6,302 bases of DNA from UBA1724 sp963632245. GTDB taxonomy: Bacteria; Verrucomicrobiota; Lentisphaeria; Oligosphaerales; Oligosphaeraceae. This document shows, in pieces, positions 5,010 through 6,302 of the stretch (the stretch's first letter is position 1; each line of letters opens with the position of its first letter). The DNA lies in the NCBI GenBank assembly GCA_963632245.1, contig CAVGTF010000123.1:1-6302 (forward strand). The letters are read 5' to 3'. The notes under the pieces are model-generated. The model searched no databases. It worked only from the letters and a program-made list of their open reading frames with translations, and had not been told where the DNA came from. The position numbers were made by a program, and so were the translations under genes.

Positions 5010-6279
5010 CAGTACTCTAATCGCTGCTTTGTTCCGTTTCCAGTCATTCGTCTTTGAATCAGACGAACTTGTTAAGGATTCTTCCGGTTGTCCCATGCGT
5101 GTAGTGATCCATGTTCGCGCTAGGAAGAACAGCCGAATCCATTGTTCTCGCTGTGGGGCGGCAGGCACGCACTACGACACACTTCCTCCACGGGATACCA
5201 AGTTTGAGCCTTACTGCGGCATACCCGTGGTATTTCGCTACAGCATGCGCAGGTGTCTTTGTCCGAAATGTGGGAAAGTGGTAGTAGAGAAGGTGCCATG
5301 GTGCGAGGGGAAATCTCCCGTGTCGCAACCTCTTAAGGTGGTAGTAACACAAGAGGCAAAGAAGAATGCCATCATCGATGTAGCCAAACGCTATGATCTG
5401 TCATGGAACGAAATCCACGGCATACTTGAAGATGCCGTTGACTTCGGTCTAAAGGTCAGGGATCTTAAAGACGTGCGTGTCATTGGTGTAGATGAAATCG
5501 CCTGGCAGTCCGGTCACCGGTACATCACCCTGGTATACGACCTAAAATCAGCTAATGGAAGTAAAAGACTCCTGTGGGTGGGAAAGGACAGAACCAAAGA
5601 GACGTTGCAGGCATTCTTTGATGACATGGAAAAACGGTGTCCCGGTTTTGCTTCTGCCCTAGAAGTCGCTTGCACAGACATGTGGAAACCCTACATGGAT
5701 GTCATTGCCCAAAGAGTACCGAATGCCATGAACGTCCTTGACCGTTTCCACGTGATGAGGATGCTGAACCAGGCACTCGATGCCATTAGAAATGAGGAGT
5801 TTAAAAGGCTTGGAGGAGAGGACGGCAAGGTGCTTGTAGGCACCAAGTACTGCTTCCTTAAGAACCCGGAGAATCTCACTTTTGGACAAGCACTTCGAAT
5901 ACAAGAACTTAAAAAGATGAATCTCAGAACCGTGACCGCCTACATGCTCAAAGAGCAACTTCGCGTCCTCTGGGGGCAAAGGCTTGCTCCAGAAGAAGCG
6001 GAGCAAACGCTAGGCGCGTGGATCGCGGCAGTAATGCGATCGGGGCTTGAGCCGCTGAAACGGGTCGCTCGAACGCTTAGAAGCAAGATGAAAATCATCC
6101 TCAACTTTTTCAGGGCAAAATTTCCTGTGTCAAGTGGATGCGTTGAAGGCATGAATCGCCTTGTCAATCTCGCAATACGCAAGGCATTCGGCTTCAGGAG
6201 TTTCTCGTCAATTAAGACGTATCTACTCAACCAGCTTGGCAACCTTGAACCGTTGCCTTTACTCCACAAATTCTGTTGA
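5002..6279 (+). CDS. ISL3-family transposase (DDE type)
   Basis: 425 aa, full length for the family. The enzyme cuts and rejoins the ends of its insertion sequence. An N-terminal four-cysteine zinc finger (CSRC 48-51, CPKC 87-90) is followed by a probable helix-turn-helix region (about 113-147), both for binding the terminal repeats. The catalytic domain shows Asp164 in VIGVDEIAW, Asp226 in CTDMWKPY, the family hallmark LDRFHV (246-251), and Glu382 in CVEGMNRLVN followed by GFRSFSSIKTYLLNQLG. The DDE triad is complete and the frame is unbroken, so the protein is probably active. An alpha-helical insertion lies between the second Asp and the Glu, as usual in ISL3. The start is fixed by the Shine-Dalgarno at 4988-4994. 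Translation may be limited by the inverted repeat covering the start codon. Base composition is more balanced than that of the host genes, consistent with horizontal arrival. No passenger gene is visible. Confidence 0.95.
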   Translation: MRFSTLIAALFRFQSFVFESDELVKDSSGCPMRVVIHVRARKNSRIHCSRCGAAGTHYDTLPPRDTKFEPYCGIPVVFRYSMRRCLCPKCGKVVVEKVPWCEGKSPVSQPLKVVVTQEAKKNAIIDVAKRYDLSWNEIHGILEDAVDFGLKVRDLKDVRVIGVDEIAWQSGHRYITLVYDLKSANGSKRLLWVGKDRTKETLQAFFDDMEKRCPGFASALEVACTDMWKPYMDVIAQRVPNAMNVLDRFHVMRMLNQALDAIRNEEFKRLGGEDGKVLVGTKYCFLKNPENLTFGQALRIQELKKMNLRTVTAYMLKEQLRVLWGQRLAPEEAEQTLGAWIAAVMRSGLEPLKRVARTLRSKMKIILNFFRAKFPVSSGCVEGMNRLVNLAIRKAFGFRSFSSIKTYLLNQLGNLEPLPLLHKFC

Positions 6280-6302
6280 AGAGGCAAAAATCAAAAAAAC
6301 GC

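Larger units (their letters stand above)
4929..6302 (+). mobile_element. ISL3-family insertion sequence, right end outside the window
   Basis: Defined by its transposase gene. The left boundary is not resolved; 4929 is the outer edge of the leader inverted repeat and only a minimal limit. The true terminal repeat may lie anywhere from about 4870. The 23 bases after the transposase stop are A-rich, and their reverse complement has no match in the left flank, so the right terminal repeat is beyond the window and target duplications cannot be tested. Lower GC than the host genes and a strong Shine-Dalgarno support separate origin. Confidence 0.8.

Noticed and set aside
6280..6302. Right terminal inverted repeat of the insertion sequence
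   Set aside because: The reverse complement of these A-rich bases has no match in the left flank, so the true end must lie beyond the window.

Overview
The window is a stretch of bacterial chromosome with four host-type genes (about 206-4053), a long gene-free region built of repeats and hairpins (4054 to about 5001), and an ISL3-family insertion sequence that runs off the right edge. Host genes are GC-rich: a 60-base sample at 1381-1440 has 38 G+C. The transposase is more balanced: 29 of 60 at 5401-5460. None of the four host genes has a Shine-Dalgarno sequence before its start, while the transposase has a clear one. The weak or absent Shine-Dalgarno signals, the lipoprotein-like small gene and the style of the formyltransferase suggest a Verrucomicrobiota-like (PVC group) bacterium. 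That is an impression from sequence style, not a proven assignment.

Layout from left to right. Positions 4-166 hold 2.8 tandem copies of a 58-bp CTAG-rich repeat. A strong hairpin at 181-221 overlaps the stop codon of a minus-strand gene for a small putative lipoprotein of unknown function (206-721). Divergent from it is a plus-strand formyltransferase-fold protein related to PurN (921-1835). It converges on a minus-strand pair: a CaCA-family Na+/Ca2+-type antiporter (3076-4053), followed 30 bp downstream by a HipA-like kinase with no HipB partner in view (1906-3045).

The region 4054-5001 carries no convincing gene. It holds diverged copies of the left-hand 58-bp repeat in both orientations, a 51-bp GC-rich element present twice, a pair of back-to-back hairpins (one with a TTCG loop), and a 112-bp imperfect inverted repeat with a terminator-like apex. 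The transposase leader then contains an 11-bp inverted repeat that pairs across the start codon. This looks like protection against translation from read-through transcripts.

The genes do not form one obvious pathway. The antiporter and HipA-like genes may be co-transcribed. No clear new defence or biosynthetic system is visible. The most notable material is the non-coding repeat architecture, the shared pyrimidine-rich leaders of the host genes and the start-codon-sequestering structure of the insertion sequence.
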